This document shows positions 37,931-45,440 of a DNA stretch of 64,000 bases, one piece after another (the first letter of the stretch is position 1; each line of letters opens with the position of its first letter). A model generated the notes under the pieces. That model ran no database searches. It was not told the DNA's origin and saw only the letters and a list, made by a program, of their open reading frames with translations. This DNA comes from Caulobacterales bacterium (GTDB lineage Bacteria; Pseudomonadota; Alphaproteobacteria; Caulobacterales; Caulobacteraceae): assembly GCA_016183935.1 (NCBI GenBank), contig JACPDR010000027.1, forward strand, positions 1 to 64,000, written 5' to 3'. Made by a program: the position numbers and the translations under genes.

Positions 37931-39391
37931 ATGGTCATGGCTGAACGGACTCTCGACCTCGGCGGACTGCAGGCCCTGCTGGAGCGCGTGCGCGGGCTGA
38001 AGGTGGCCTGCGTCGGCGACCTGATGCTGGACCGCTACGTCTACGGCGAGGTCAGTCGGATCTCGCCCGAAGCCCCCATTCCCGTGCTGAAGACCAGGCG
38101 TCGGACGGCCATGCCAGGCGGGGTCGGCAATGTGGCGCGCAATGTCGCGGCGCTGGGCGGCGTGGCGCGGCTGGGCGCGGTGGCCGGTCAGGACGCGGCC
38201 GGGGACGAGCTGGCGGCGTTGATCGCGGCTGAAGACGGCGTGGAGGACGCACTCGAGCGGCGCTCGGGCGTGGAGACGATCATCAAGACCCGCTTCGTCG
38301 CCGCCGGCCAGCAGCTGTTGCGTCTCGACGAAGAAGCGACGGCGTTGTTGGCGACGGAAACCGCCGCGTTTACCGGCGCTTCGGTGTATTTATTGTCAGA
38401 TTACGCAAAGGGTGTGGTCAGCGATCTGGTGATCACCCAGGCGCTGACAGCGGCGCTGGAGAGCGGCGCGCCAGTGATCGTCGATCCCAAGGGCCGCGAC
38501 TTCGCCCGCTACGGCGCGGTCGACCTCATCAAGCCCAACGCCAGCGAACTGGCGGCCGCCACGGGCTTGCCGGTGGACACCGACGAGGAGGTCGAGGCGG
38601 CGCTGGGCGCGCTGCTACGAACGACGACCGCGAAGGCGATCGTGGTGACCCGGGCCGGCAAGGGCATGAGCCTGATGCGGCGTGGAGAGGCGGCGAGACA
38701 TTTCCCCGGCCGGGCGCGCGAGGTGTTCGATGTCTCGGGCGCCGGCGACACCGGCCTGGCGGCGCTGGGGCTGGCGCTGGGCGCCGGCGCGTCGCTGGAG
38801 ACGGCGGTGGAGTTCGCCATCCTCGCCTCGGGCGTGGTGGTCGGCAAGGCGGGCACGGCCGTGGTCACGCCGGCCGAACTGATCGACGCCGAGATGAGCC
38901 AGCACGCGGCCGGGGCCCACGCCAAGGTGATGCCGCTGGACGAGCTGTCCCATGTGGTCGAGGGCTGGAAGCGGCAGGGGCTGAAGGTCGGCTTCACCAA
39001 CGGCTGTTTCGACATCCTGCACCGGGGGCATGTCGCGTATCTGGCGCAGGCGCGGTCGTGGTGCGACCGGCTGGTGGTGGCCTTGAACACCGACGCCTCG
39101 GTACGCCGACTCAAGGGCGAGGGACGGCCGATCAACGACCTCGACAGCCGGGCCGTGGTCATCGGCGGGCTGCAGAGCGTCGACCGGGTGACCTCGTTCG
39201 ACGAGCCGACGCCGCTGACCCTGATCGAGCGGCTGCGGCCTGACGTGCTGATCAAGGGGGCGGACTACACCCGCGAGGGCGTGGTCGGCGGCGACCTGGT
39301 CGAGAGCTGGGGCGGGGAGGTCAGGCTGGCGACGTTCGAGGACGGCTTCTCCACCACGCGGAGGATCGAGAAGATGAAGGACCAGGGATGA
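37931..39391 (+). CDS. hldE: Bifunctional heptose-7-phosphate kinase/heptose-1-phosphate adenylyltransferase
   Basis: 486 residues; ATG 37931 or 37937. The N-terminal PfkB-type kinase domain (about 1-330) has GDLMLDRYVYGEVSRISPEAPIPVLK, MPGGVGNVARNVAALGG, VIVDPKGRDFARYG, IKPNASEL and DVSGAGDTGLAALGLAL. The C-terminal nucleotidyltransferase domain (about 345-486) has VGFTNGCFDILHRGHVAYLAQARS and VLIKGADYTREGVVGGDLVE. Together they make ADP-glycero-manno-heptose. The stop overlaps the hldD ATG. Confidence 0.96.
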   Translation: MVMAERTLDLGGLQALLERVRGLKVACVGDLMLDRYVYGEVSRISPEAPIPVLKTRRRTAMPGGVGNVARNVAALGGVARLGAVAGQDAAGDELAALIAAEDGVEDALERRSGVETIIKTRFVAAGQQLLRLDEEATALLATETAAFTGASVYLLSDYAKGVVSDLVITQALTAALESGAPVIVDPKGRDFARYGAVDLIKPNASELAAATGLPVDTDEEVEAALGALLRTTTAKAIVVTRAGKGMSLMRRGEAARHFPGRAREVFDVSGAGDTGLAALGLALGAGASLETAVEFAILASGVVVGKAGTAVVTPAELIDAEMSQHAAGAHAKVMPLDELSHVVEGWKRQGLKVGFTNGCFDILHRGHVAYLAQARSWCDRLVVALNTDASVRRLKGEGRPINDLDSRAVVIGGLQSVDRVTSFDEPTPLTLIERLRPDVLIKGADYTREGVVGGDLVESWGGEVRLATFEDGFSTTRRIEKMKDQG

Positions 39392-40389
39392 GCCGGCGGA
39401 TGATCGTGGTCACCGGCGGGGCCGGCTTCATCGGATCGAACACAGTGGCGCGGCTGTGCGCCCGGGACCAGGCGGAGGTGGTCGTCTGCGACCGGCTGGA
39501 AGACGCCGCCCTCGGCAAGTGGAAGAATATCGCCAAACACCCGATCGCCGACTTCTGGCAGCCCGAGGAGCTGTTCGAACAGCTGGAGCGGCACGCCGAA
39601 CAGGTCGAGGCCGTGGTGCACATGGGAGCGATCTCCTCGACCACGGAGACGGACGCCGACCTGATCCTGAGGACCAATTTCACCCTGTCGCGCGACCTCT
39701 GGGACTGGTGTGCGCTGCGGGACGCGCGGATGATCTACGCCTCGTCGGCAGCCACCTATGGCGATGGGGAACAGGGCTTCGACGACAATGACAGCCTCGA
39801 GGCCTTGTCGTCCCTTCGGCCGCTGAACGCCTACGGCTATTCGAAGATGCTGTTCGACCAGTACGCGGCCCGGCAGTCGGACCGGGGCCAGTCGCCGAGC
39901 CAGTGGGCGGGGCTGAAATTCTTCAACGTCTACGGCCCGAACGAGGCCCACAAGGGCGGCATGAAGTCGGTCGTGGCGCAGATCTGGCCCAAGGTCGCGG
40001 CCGACGAGCCGGTGACGTTGTTCCGCTCGCACAACCCGGCCTACGCCGACGGGGGCCAGATGCGCGACTTCGTGTTCGTCGACGACGTGGTCGATATCGT
40101 CGACTGGCTGCTGGAGACGCCGGCGGTGTCGGGGGTGTTCAACGCCGGGTCGGGGCAGGCGCGATCGTTCCTCGATCTCGCCAACGCCACCTTCGCGGCG
40201 GCCGGCAAGACGCCGCGGATCGAATACGTCGATACGCCCGAGAGCATCCGCGACAAGTACCAGTATTTCACCGAGGCCCGCATGGAGCGGGTGCGCGCCG
40301 CCGGGTTCGAGGGGCAGTCGACGCCGCTGGAAGAAGGCGTCCGGCGCTATGTGCAGGACTTCCTGGCCACGGCGGACCCGTATCGATGA
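39388..40389 (+). CDS. hldD: ADP-glyceromanno-heptose 6-epimerase
   Basis: 333 residues. It is a short-chain NAD(P)-dependent epimerase giving ADP-L-glycero-D-manno-heptose. Rossmann motif VVTGGAGFIGSNTVARL; active-site YGYSK, SSAATYGDGEQGF and FNVYGPNEAHKGGMKSVVAQ, then DFVFVDDVVDIVDWLLE. ATGA overlaps join it to hldE upstream and the DUF3089 gene downstream. Confidence 0.96.
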   Translation: MSRRMIVVTGGAGFIGSNTVARLCARDQAEVVVCDRLEDAALGKWKNIAKHPIADFWQPEELFEQLERHAEQVEAVVHMGAISSTTETDADLILRTNFTLSRDLWDWCALRDARMIYASSAATYGDGEQGFDDNDSLEALSSLRPLNAYGYSKMLFDQYAARQSDRGQSPSQWAGLKFFNVYGPNEAHKGGMKSVVAQIWPKVAADEPVTLFRSHNPAYADGGQMRDFVFVDDVVDIVDWLLETPAVSGVFNAGSGQARSFLDLANATFAAAGKTPRIEYVDTPESIRDKYQYFTEARMERVRAAGFEGQSTPLEEGVRRYVQDFLATADPYR

Positions 40390-41492
40390 AGGGGCCGAGG
40401 CTGACCTTCCGGCAGTGGGTCGGCTGGATCGGCTTCGCGCTGGTCTTCCTGCTGACGGCGGCGTCGGCGGTATGGCGCGGCGACATCCTCAGGGCCGGGC
40501 TGGACCCGCAGGTGCCGTTCCAGACCTATCAGCCGCCGCCGGCGCCCGATTACGGACGGCCGGACGCCTGGGCGTTGCGCGACGCCCGCGCCACGGAGTC
40601 CGGACCGGCGGCGGTCTTCTTCGTGCATTCGACCACCTATGACGGCGGACGCCACTGGAACGGGCCGATCGGCCATCCGGAGGCGGACGCCTGGCTGCGG
40701 CGGGTGGTGCTGCCCAACTATGCGGGGCCGTTCGCCGTGCTGGGGGCGGTCAGCGCGCCGCGCTACCGGCAGGGCAGCCTGTATACCCGGCTGACGCTGC
40801 GCGACGATGCGCGGGAAGCCCGGGCCTTCGCCTGGCGGGACGTCGTCGCGGCGTTCGAAGCCTGGATTGAGCGCCATCCGGACGGGCCGATCGTGCTGGC
40901 GGGGGTGGAGCAGGGCGGCGAACTGGTCGAGCGGCTACTGCGCGAGCGGGTGGCGCCCGATCCGGCGCTACGCCAACGGCTGGTGGCGGCCTATCTGATG
41001 GACGTGGTGGTTCCGGCCGACGGGCTGTCGCCGCTGGTTCCGGCCTGCGAGCGGCGCGAGCAAACGGGCTGCGTGGTCGGCTTTTCGCCGGTCAGCGAGG
41101 GCAATGACGGGGCCGCGCGACGACGGCTGAGGCGGGCGCTGGTCTGGAACGAGCGCGGACGGCTGGTCGAACTCGGGGATCGCGAGGCGCTGTGCGTCAA
41201 CCCGGTGACGGGATCGACCTCGACCGCGCCGGTGGCGGCGCGCCAGAACCGCGGCGCGACCAACGCCACGGGGCTGGAATGGGGCACCCATCCGGCCCTT
41301 CTGGCGCGCGAGATCGCCACCCAGTGCCGCGACGGCCTGCTGCGCTACAGCGAACCCGATCGGGAGTCCTTCCGCCAGTCCGGCAGCTGGGCCGATCGTA
41401 GAAAGTCGCGCCCATACAACCTTTTCTACGGCGATATTGAAGCGGACGCCAAAGCGCGACTGGCGGCCTGGCAGGCGGGGCGCGGCGCCTAA
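40386..41492 (+). CDS. DUF3089 family protein with altered nucleophile motif
   Basis: 368 residues, ATG overlapping the hldD stop. One N-terminal transmembrane helix (about 11-27), then a DUF3089 alpha/beta-hydrolase-like domain: AVFFVHSTTYDGGRHWNGPIGHPEAD, AVLGAVSAPRYRQG, AFEAWIERHPDGPIVLAGVEQGGELVERLL and GLEWGTHPALLAREIATQCRDG. DUF3089 members typically carry GHSQG at the elbow; here it reads GVEQG, so the Ser nucleophile is Glu. Hydrolase activity is therefore doubtful. The position at the end of an LPS-core operon suggests an envelope role. It overlaps the convergent GFA gene by 4 bases. Confidence 0.85.
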   Translation: MKGPRLTFRQWVGWIGFALVFLLTAASAVWRGDILRAGLDPQVPFQTYQPPPAPDYGRPDAWALRDARATESGPAAVFFVHSTTYDGGRHWNGPIGHPEADAWLRRVVLPNYAGPFAVLGAVSAPRYRQGSLYTRLTLRDDAREARAFAWRDVVAAFEAWIERHPDGPIVLAGVEQGGELVERLLRERVAPDPALRQRLVAAYLMDVVVPADGLSPLVPACERREQTGCVVGFSPVSEGNDGAARRRLRRALVWNERGRLVELGDREALCVNPVTGSTSTAPVAARQNRGATNATGLEWGTHPALLAREIATQCRDGLLRYSEPDRESFRQSGSWADRRKSRPYNLFYGDIEADAKARLAAWQAGRGA

Positions 41493-41911
41493 CCGGGGGT
41501 ATCCGGCATTCGTTCATACGTCGGCAGCGTGGGATCCAGCCTGTCCCACGCATGGGCGCGGACGCCGAACGTCACCGCCTGCGGCCTGAACCGGCCGGGA
41601 TCGTCGAGGCTGGCGGCGGGGACGGCGATCATGTCCGGCATAAACGAGAACGTCAGATGGACCGGCGTGCCGCACGTCGGACAGAAGGCGTGAAGCTTCT
41701 CGTTGCCGTTGTCGGCCGCGACCCGCCAGGTGTTGGCTTCGCCGGTTATCGCCATATCGGCGCGCCGGGGAAAGGTCAGCCAGGACCCGTGCCCCACGCC
41801 GCTGCGCTTCTGGCAGTCGAGGCAGTGGCAGTGGTTCTGGAACACCGGTTCGGCGGACGTCTCGTAACGGATGGCCCCGCAGGCGCATCCGCCGGTCCAG
41901 GGGCCGGCCAT
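41489..41911 (-). CDS. GFA-family zinc protein (glutathione-dependent formaldehyde-activating-like)
   Basis: 140 residues. Mss4-like fold with zinc cysteines in GGCACGAIRYE, HCHCLDCQKRSG and FCPTCGTPVHL. The family includes S-hydroxymethylglutathione synthase, but many members have other or unknown roles, and the sequence does not decide. It lies next to the SRPBCC gene, two bases apart, on the same strand. Confidence 0.88.
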   Translation of the reverse strand: MAGPWTGGCACGAIRYETSAEPVFQNHCHCLDCQKRSGVGHGSWLTFPRRADMAITGEANTWRVAADNGNEKLHAFCPTCGTPVHLTFSFMPDMIAVPAASLDDPGRFRPQAVTFGVRAHAWDRLDPTLPTYERMPDTPG

Positions 41912-41913
41912 GG

Positions 41914-42378
41914 TCAGGCCGCCTTCGGCTTGGCGAAGACGTCGAGGCCGCGGCCGGTCTCGAGGAAGGATTTCAGGCTGGAGAGAACGACCGGCCAGCC
42001 CTTCTGGACGCCGTTGGCCATCCCGCTGCCCGACTGGAGGTCGTCGTGGCTGACGGTGAGCCGGACCATGTCGTCATAGGGTTCGATGTCGAACGTCACC
42101 CGGCTGTACGCGTCCGGATCGGAGGCCTGGGAGGCGTTGGCCCAGGTGATGACGAGACGGGTTGGCGGCGACGTCTCGACGACCTCGCCGACCAGTTCGA
42201 CGGTCCGTTCGTCATTGGCGCGGACGTGCTCCCACTTCGACCCGGGCTTCCAGTCGGAGATATTCTCGTGGCCCCAGTAGCGGCGGGCCAGCTCGGGTCT
42301 GGTGATGGCCTCGAAGACCTTTTCGGGGGTGGAGGCGATGTAGGTCACATAGACGAAGCTGATGGTTTCGCGGGTCAT
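41914..42378 (-). CDS. SRPBCC (AHSA1-like) protein
   Basis: 154 residues starting MTRETISFVY. START-like ligand-binding fold: YVTYIASTPEKVFEAITRPELARRYWGHENISDWKPGSKWEH and VTFDIEPYDDMVRLTVSHDDL, with GWPVVLSSLKSFLETG. ATG 42378 overlaps the stop of the ArsR gene (ATGA). The pair ArsR-SRPBCC is common in proteobacteria; the ligand is not known. Confidence 0.88.
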   Translation of the reverse strand: MTRETISFVYVTYIASTPEKVFEAITRPELARRYWGHENISDWKPGSKWEHVRANDERTVELVGEVVETSPPTRLVITWANASQASDPDAYSRVTFDIEPYDDMVRLTVSHDDLQSGSGMANGVQKGWPVVLSSLKSFLETGRGLDVFAKPKAA

Positions 42379-42704
42379 TCCGGGTCTCCTTCGAGTTCCT
42401 GTTTGAGATCGTGCAGCAGGCTGAGCCGCTGGGTTTCGAACTTCCGCACCCACCGCTCGTAGACTTCGTGGATCGGGACGGGGTTGATGAAGTGAAGCTT
42501 TTCCCGGCCCCGCCGGACCGTGCTCACCAGATTCGCCGCCTCGAGGAGTTCGAGGTGCTGGGTGGCGGACTGGCGGGCCATATCGAGGTTTTCGCAGAGC
42601 TGGCCGAGCGTCTGTCCGTTCTTCTCGCAGAGAAGGTCGAGCAGCTTTCTGCGGGTCGGATCGGCCAGCGCCTTGAAAACCTTGTCGTCGTGCATCGGCC
42701 TCAC
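42375..42704 (-). CDS. ArsR-family transcriptional regulator
   Basis: 109 residues from ATG 42704, or 106 from ATG 42695. Winged helix: KVFKALADPTRRKLLDLLCEKNGQTLGQLCENLDMARQSATQHLELLEAANLVSTVRRGREKLHFINPVPIHEVYERWV. Metal-binding Cys pairs of metal sensors are not evident, so the inducer is probably organic. A dyad at 42725-42740 lies 20 bases upstream and may be its operator. Confidence 0.9.
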   Translation of the reverse strand: MRPMHDDKVFKALADPTRRKLLDLLCEKNGQTLGQLCENLDMARQSATQHLELLEAANLVSTVRRGREKLHFINPVPIHEVYERWVRKFETQRLSLLHDLKQELEGDPE

Positions 42705-42724
42705 TCGGTGTAAGAAGACAATAG

Positions 42725-42740
42725 GCAGGTAAATGCCTGC
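42725..42740. promoter_or_regulatory. Candidate ArsR operator
   Basis: GCAGG-TAAATG-CCTGC, a 5-bp inverted repeat with a 6-base centre, 20 bases upstream of the ArsR start. Autoregulation at such dyads is normal for the family. Confidence 0.35.
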
Positions 42741-42780
42741 ATGTCAAATTGCGGGATGGATCGCCGCTATCCCCTGAGTC

Positions 42781-42812
42781 CGTCATCCTCGGGCTTGACC
42801 CGAGGATCAGAC
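42781..42812 (+). repeat. Dispersed REP-like palindrome, copy 1
   Basis: 32 bases containing TCATCCTCGGGCTTGACC and CGAGGATCAGAC. Inside, CCTCGGG pairs with CCCGAGG around CTTGA. It is the exact reverse complement of 42884-42915; a third copy is at 63561-63592. Confidence 0.9.
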
Positions 42813-42883
42813 GTGGAGGCGATCTGTGCGGCGGGGACGGCCCCGCGACCGTTGTCATGCAATCTCCCACCGAGCACCGGACG

Positions 42884-42915
42884 GTCTGATCCTCGGGTCA
42901 AGCCCGAGGATGACG
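42884..42915 (-). repeat. Dispersed REP-like palindrome, copy 2 (inverted)
   Basis: Exact reverse complement of copy 1. The two frame a 135-base unit at 42781-42915 with 71 bases between. Such pairs are typical of REP doublets mobilised by RAYT transposases; no RAYT gene is in the window. Confidence 0.9.
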
Positions 42916-42932
42916 AGGGAAAGGGCCCGCGC

Positions 42933-45020
42933 CTAGTCGACCCCGGGCCGGTCGTTGCGCCAGTCGAACAGGGCCTCGAGCACCCTGATCGCCTCGCCGC
43001 GGGGCGAGGTCAGGTCCGGGTCGCGGGCGAGCACCAGTCGGGCGTCGTCGGCGGCGGCGAGGAGCAGTTCCCGGTGCCGGATCGGATCGGCGAAGCGATA
43101 GGCAGGGAAGCCGCTCTGCTTCAGGCCCAGGGGATCGCCGCCGCCGCGCAGGCGGAAATCCTCCTCGGCGATCTCGAAGCCGTCCTCGGTGCGGCGCAGG
43201 GTCTCGAGCCGGAGGCGGGCGGTTTCGCCGAGGCCGTCGTCGCCCCCGCCGTAGAGCAGCAGGCAGGTGCTGGCGGCGGTCCCGCGCCCGACCCGGCCGC
43301 GCAGCTGGTGAAGTTGGGCCAGGCCGAAGCGGTCGGCGTGTTCGATGACCATGATCGAGGCGTTGGGCACGTCGACGCCGACCTCGACCACGGTCGTGGC
43401 GACCAGCAGGGGCAGGCGCCCGTCGGCGAATTCGGCCATCACCGCCTCGCGCTCGGCGCCGGCCATCTGGCCGTGGGCGAGGCCGACCTCGACGCCCATG
43501 ATGCGGCGCAGGTCGGCGGCGCGGGCCTCGGCGGCGGCGAGATCGGAGGCTTCGCTCTCGGCCACCAGCGGACAGATCCAGTAGGCCTGGGCGCCGCTGT
43601 CGAGGGCGGCCTTGAGCCGTTTGGCCACCTCGCCGATGCGGGCCAGCGGCAGGACCGCGGTCGTCACCGGTGTGCGGCCCGGCGGCTTCTCGGTCAGGCG
43701 CGATACCTCGAGCTCGCCGTACTGGGTCAACTCCAGGGTGCGGGGGATGGGGGTGGCCGACATGGTCAGCAGATGAACGCCGCCGGTGCGCGGGTCGCCC
43801 TTGGCCTGCAACCGCTGGCGCTCGTTGACGCCGAAGCGGTGCTGTTCGTCGATGACCGCCAGCGCCAGCCGGTCGAAGCGGACGGCGTCCTGGAACAGGG
43901 CGTGGGTGCCGATGGCGACCTTGGCCTCGCCGGACGCCAGGGCGGCCAGCCGGGCGCGCCGCTCGGCCGGCGTGTCGCGGCCGGTCAGCAGGACGGTGGG
44001 CACGCCGGCGGCTTCCAGCATCGGGGCGAGGCGCTGCCAGTGCTGGCGGGCGAGGATTTCGGTCGGGGCCATCAGGGCCGACTGGAAGCCGGAGGCGGCG
44101 GCGTCGGCGAGCGCCAGGGCGGCGACGGCGGTCTTGCCGGAGCCGACGTCGCCCTGCAGCAGGCGGCCCATCTGTTCGCCCGACGTTAGGTCCCGGCGGA
44201 TCTCGGCGATGGCCTGGACCTGGGCGCCGGTCAGGTCGAAGGGCAGGGCGGCGAGCACCCTTTCCGAAGGCTCGCCGGGCGTGACGACCGGGGCAGGGGT
44301 GATCTGGCGAGCCCGACGGCGGCGGGCCAGCGCGAGCTGGTGGGCCAGCAGTTCATCGTAGGCCAGTCGCTTGCGGACCGCGGTGTCGGGCAGGAGGTCG
44401 GGCTCGGCGGCGGGGGCGTGCAGGGCGCCGAGGGCCGCCCGCCAGCCGGGCCAGCGTCGTTTGGCCAACCAGGCCGGGTCCTGCCACTCGGGCAGTTCTG
44501 GCGCGTGCTCAAGCGCGCCCTGCACCAGTTTGCGGATCACGCGGGAGGTCAGGCCCGCGGTGGCCGGATAGACCGGCTCAACGGCGGCGATGTCGTCGGC
44601 CTGGGCCAGGGTGAAGACGTCCGGATGGACGATCTGGACCTCGTTGTTGAAGCGCTCGACCTTGCCCGAAACCAGCCGGCGTTCGCCCTTGGGCAGCAGG
44701 CGGTCGATGTGCTGGGCCGAGCCGCCGAACCAGATCAGGTGCACGAAGCCGTCGGCGTCGGAGGCGCGGACCTTGATCGGCGCGCCGGGTTTGCCGGGGA
44801 CGATCAGGCGGTCGACGACGACCTCGAAGATTCCGACCTGGCCCTCGACGGCGCTCGTGGCGGTCATCGGGCGGCGAACGATCAGGCCGGAGGGCGACAG
44901 GAACAGCAGGTCGCGAACCAGCGGTCCGGCCAGCTTCTGGACGAGCGGCAAGATTTTCGGCCCCACGCCTTTCAGGGTGGAAACCTCGGCGAACAGGGGA
45001 AAGAGACTCGGCGGCCGCAT
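42933..45020 (-). CDS. recG: ATP-dependent DNA helicase RecG
   Basis: 695 residues starting MRPPSLFPLFAEV; 17 further open residues upstream look non-coding. RecG reverses stalled forks and branch-migrates Holliday junctions. The N-terminal wedge domain is followed by helicase motifs: Walker A LQGDVGSGKTAVAALAL, MAPTEILARQH, DEQHRFGVNERQRLQAKG, TMSATPIPRTLEL, VATTVVEVGVDVPNASIMV and QLHQLRGRVGRG. Length is normal. Its promoter region is divergent from sdhE-mfd. Confidence 0.96.
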   Translation of the reverse strand: MRPPSLFPLFAEVSTLKGVGPKILPLVQKLAGPLVRDLLFLSPSGLIVRRPMTATSAVEGQVGIFEVVVDRLIVPGKPGAPIKVRASDADGFVHLIWFGGSAQHIDRLLPKGERRLVSGKVERFNNEVQIVHPDVFTLAQADDIAAVEPVYPATAGLTSRVIRKLVQGALEHAPELPEWQDPAWLAKRRWPGWRAALGALHAPAAEPDLLPDTAVRKRLAYDELLAHQLALARRRRARQITPAPVVTPGEPSERVLAALPFDLTGAQVQAIAEIRRDLTSGEQMGRLLQGDVGSGKTAVAALALADAAASGFQSALMAPTEILARQHWQRLAPMLEAAGVPTVLLTGRDTPAERRARLAALASGEAKVAIGTHALFQDAVRFDRLALAVIDEQHRFGVNERQRLQAKGDPRTGGVHLLTMSATPIPRTLELTQYGELEVSRLTEKPPGRTPVTTAVLPLARIGEVAKRLKAALDSGAQAYWICPLVAESEASDLAAAEARAADLRRIMGVEVGLAHGQMAGAEREAVMAEFADGRLPLLVATTVVEVGVDVPNASIMVIEHADRFGLAQLHQLRGRVGRGTAASTCLLLYGGGDDGLGETARLRLETLRRTEDGFEIAEEDFRLRGGGDPLGLKQSGFPAYRFADPIRHRELLLAAADDARLVLARDPDLTSPRGEAIRVLEALFDWRNDRPGVD

Positions 45021-45134
45021 CGGCGACAGCATAGCTGGCGAAAGCGCGTCTGGAACGCTATCTGACCGCACTCATTGTCGAGGGCCGCCCTTCGGGGTCG
45101 GCGGTCGACCCGAACCGACCGGGCAAGGAAGCTT

Positions 45135-45440
45135 GTGGCCGATATCGACGCACGCCTGAAAGAGAGATTGGGCCGCATCGCCTTCCGCGCGTGGCGGCGC
45201 GGCTTCCGCGAAGCCGACCTGGTGCTCGGCCCGTTCGTGGATCGGGTCGGACCGACGCTGGACGAAACGGAACTGAATTCCCTGGAGGCTCTGCTGGCGC
45301 AGGACGACGATCACCAACTCTACGCCTGGATCATTGGTAGCGAGCCGACGCCGGCCGAGCACGACACGCCGGTGATGGCGAAGATCCGGGGCTTCATGCG
45401 CGAGCACGTCGCCGCGGCGGTGGCCGAGGGGGCCGGCTGA
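45135..45440 (+). CDS. sdhE: FAD assembly factor SdhE
   Basis: 101 residues from GTG 45135. SdhE helps attach FAD covalently to succinate dehydrogenase. The motif RRGFREADLVLGPFVD contains the RGxxE signature needed for flavinylation. A longer frame from TTG 45075 would add 20 residues not found in relatives. The stop overlaps the mfd ATG by one base; sdhE-mfd is a common alphaproteobacterial pair. Confidence 0.93.
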   Translation: MADIDARLKERLGRIAFRAWRRGFREADLVLGPFVDRVGPTLDETELNSLEALLAQDDDHQLYAWIIGSEPTPAEHDTPVMAKIRGFMREHVAAAVAEGAG

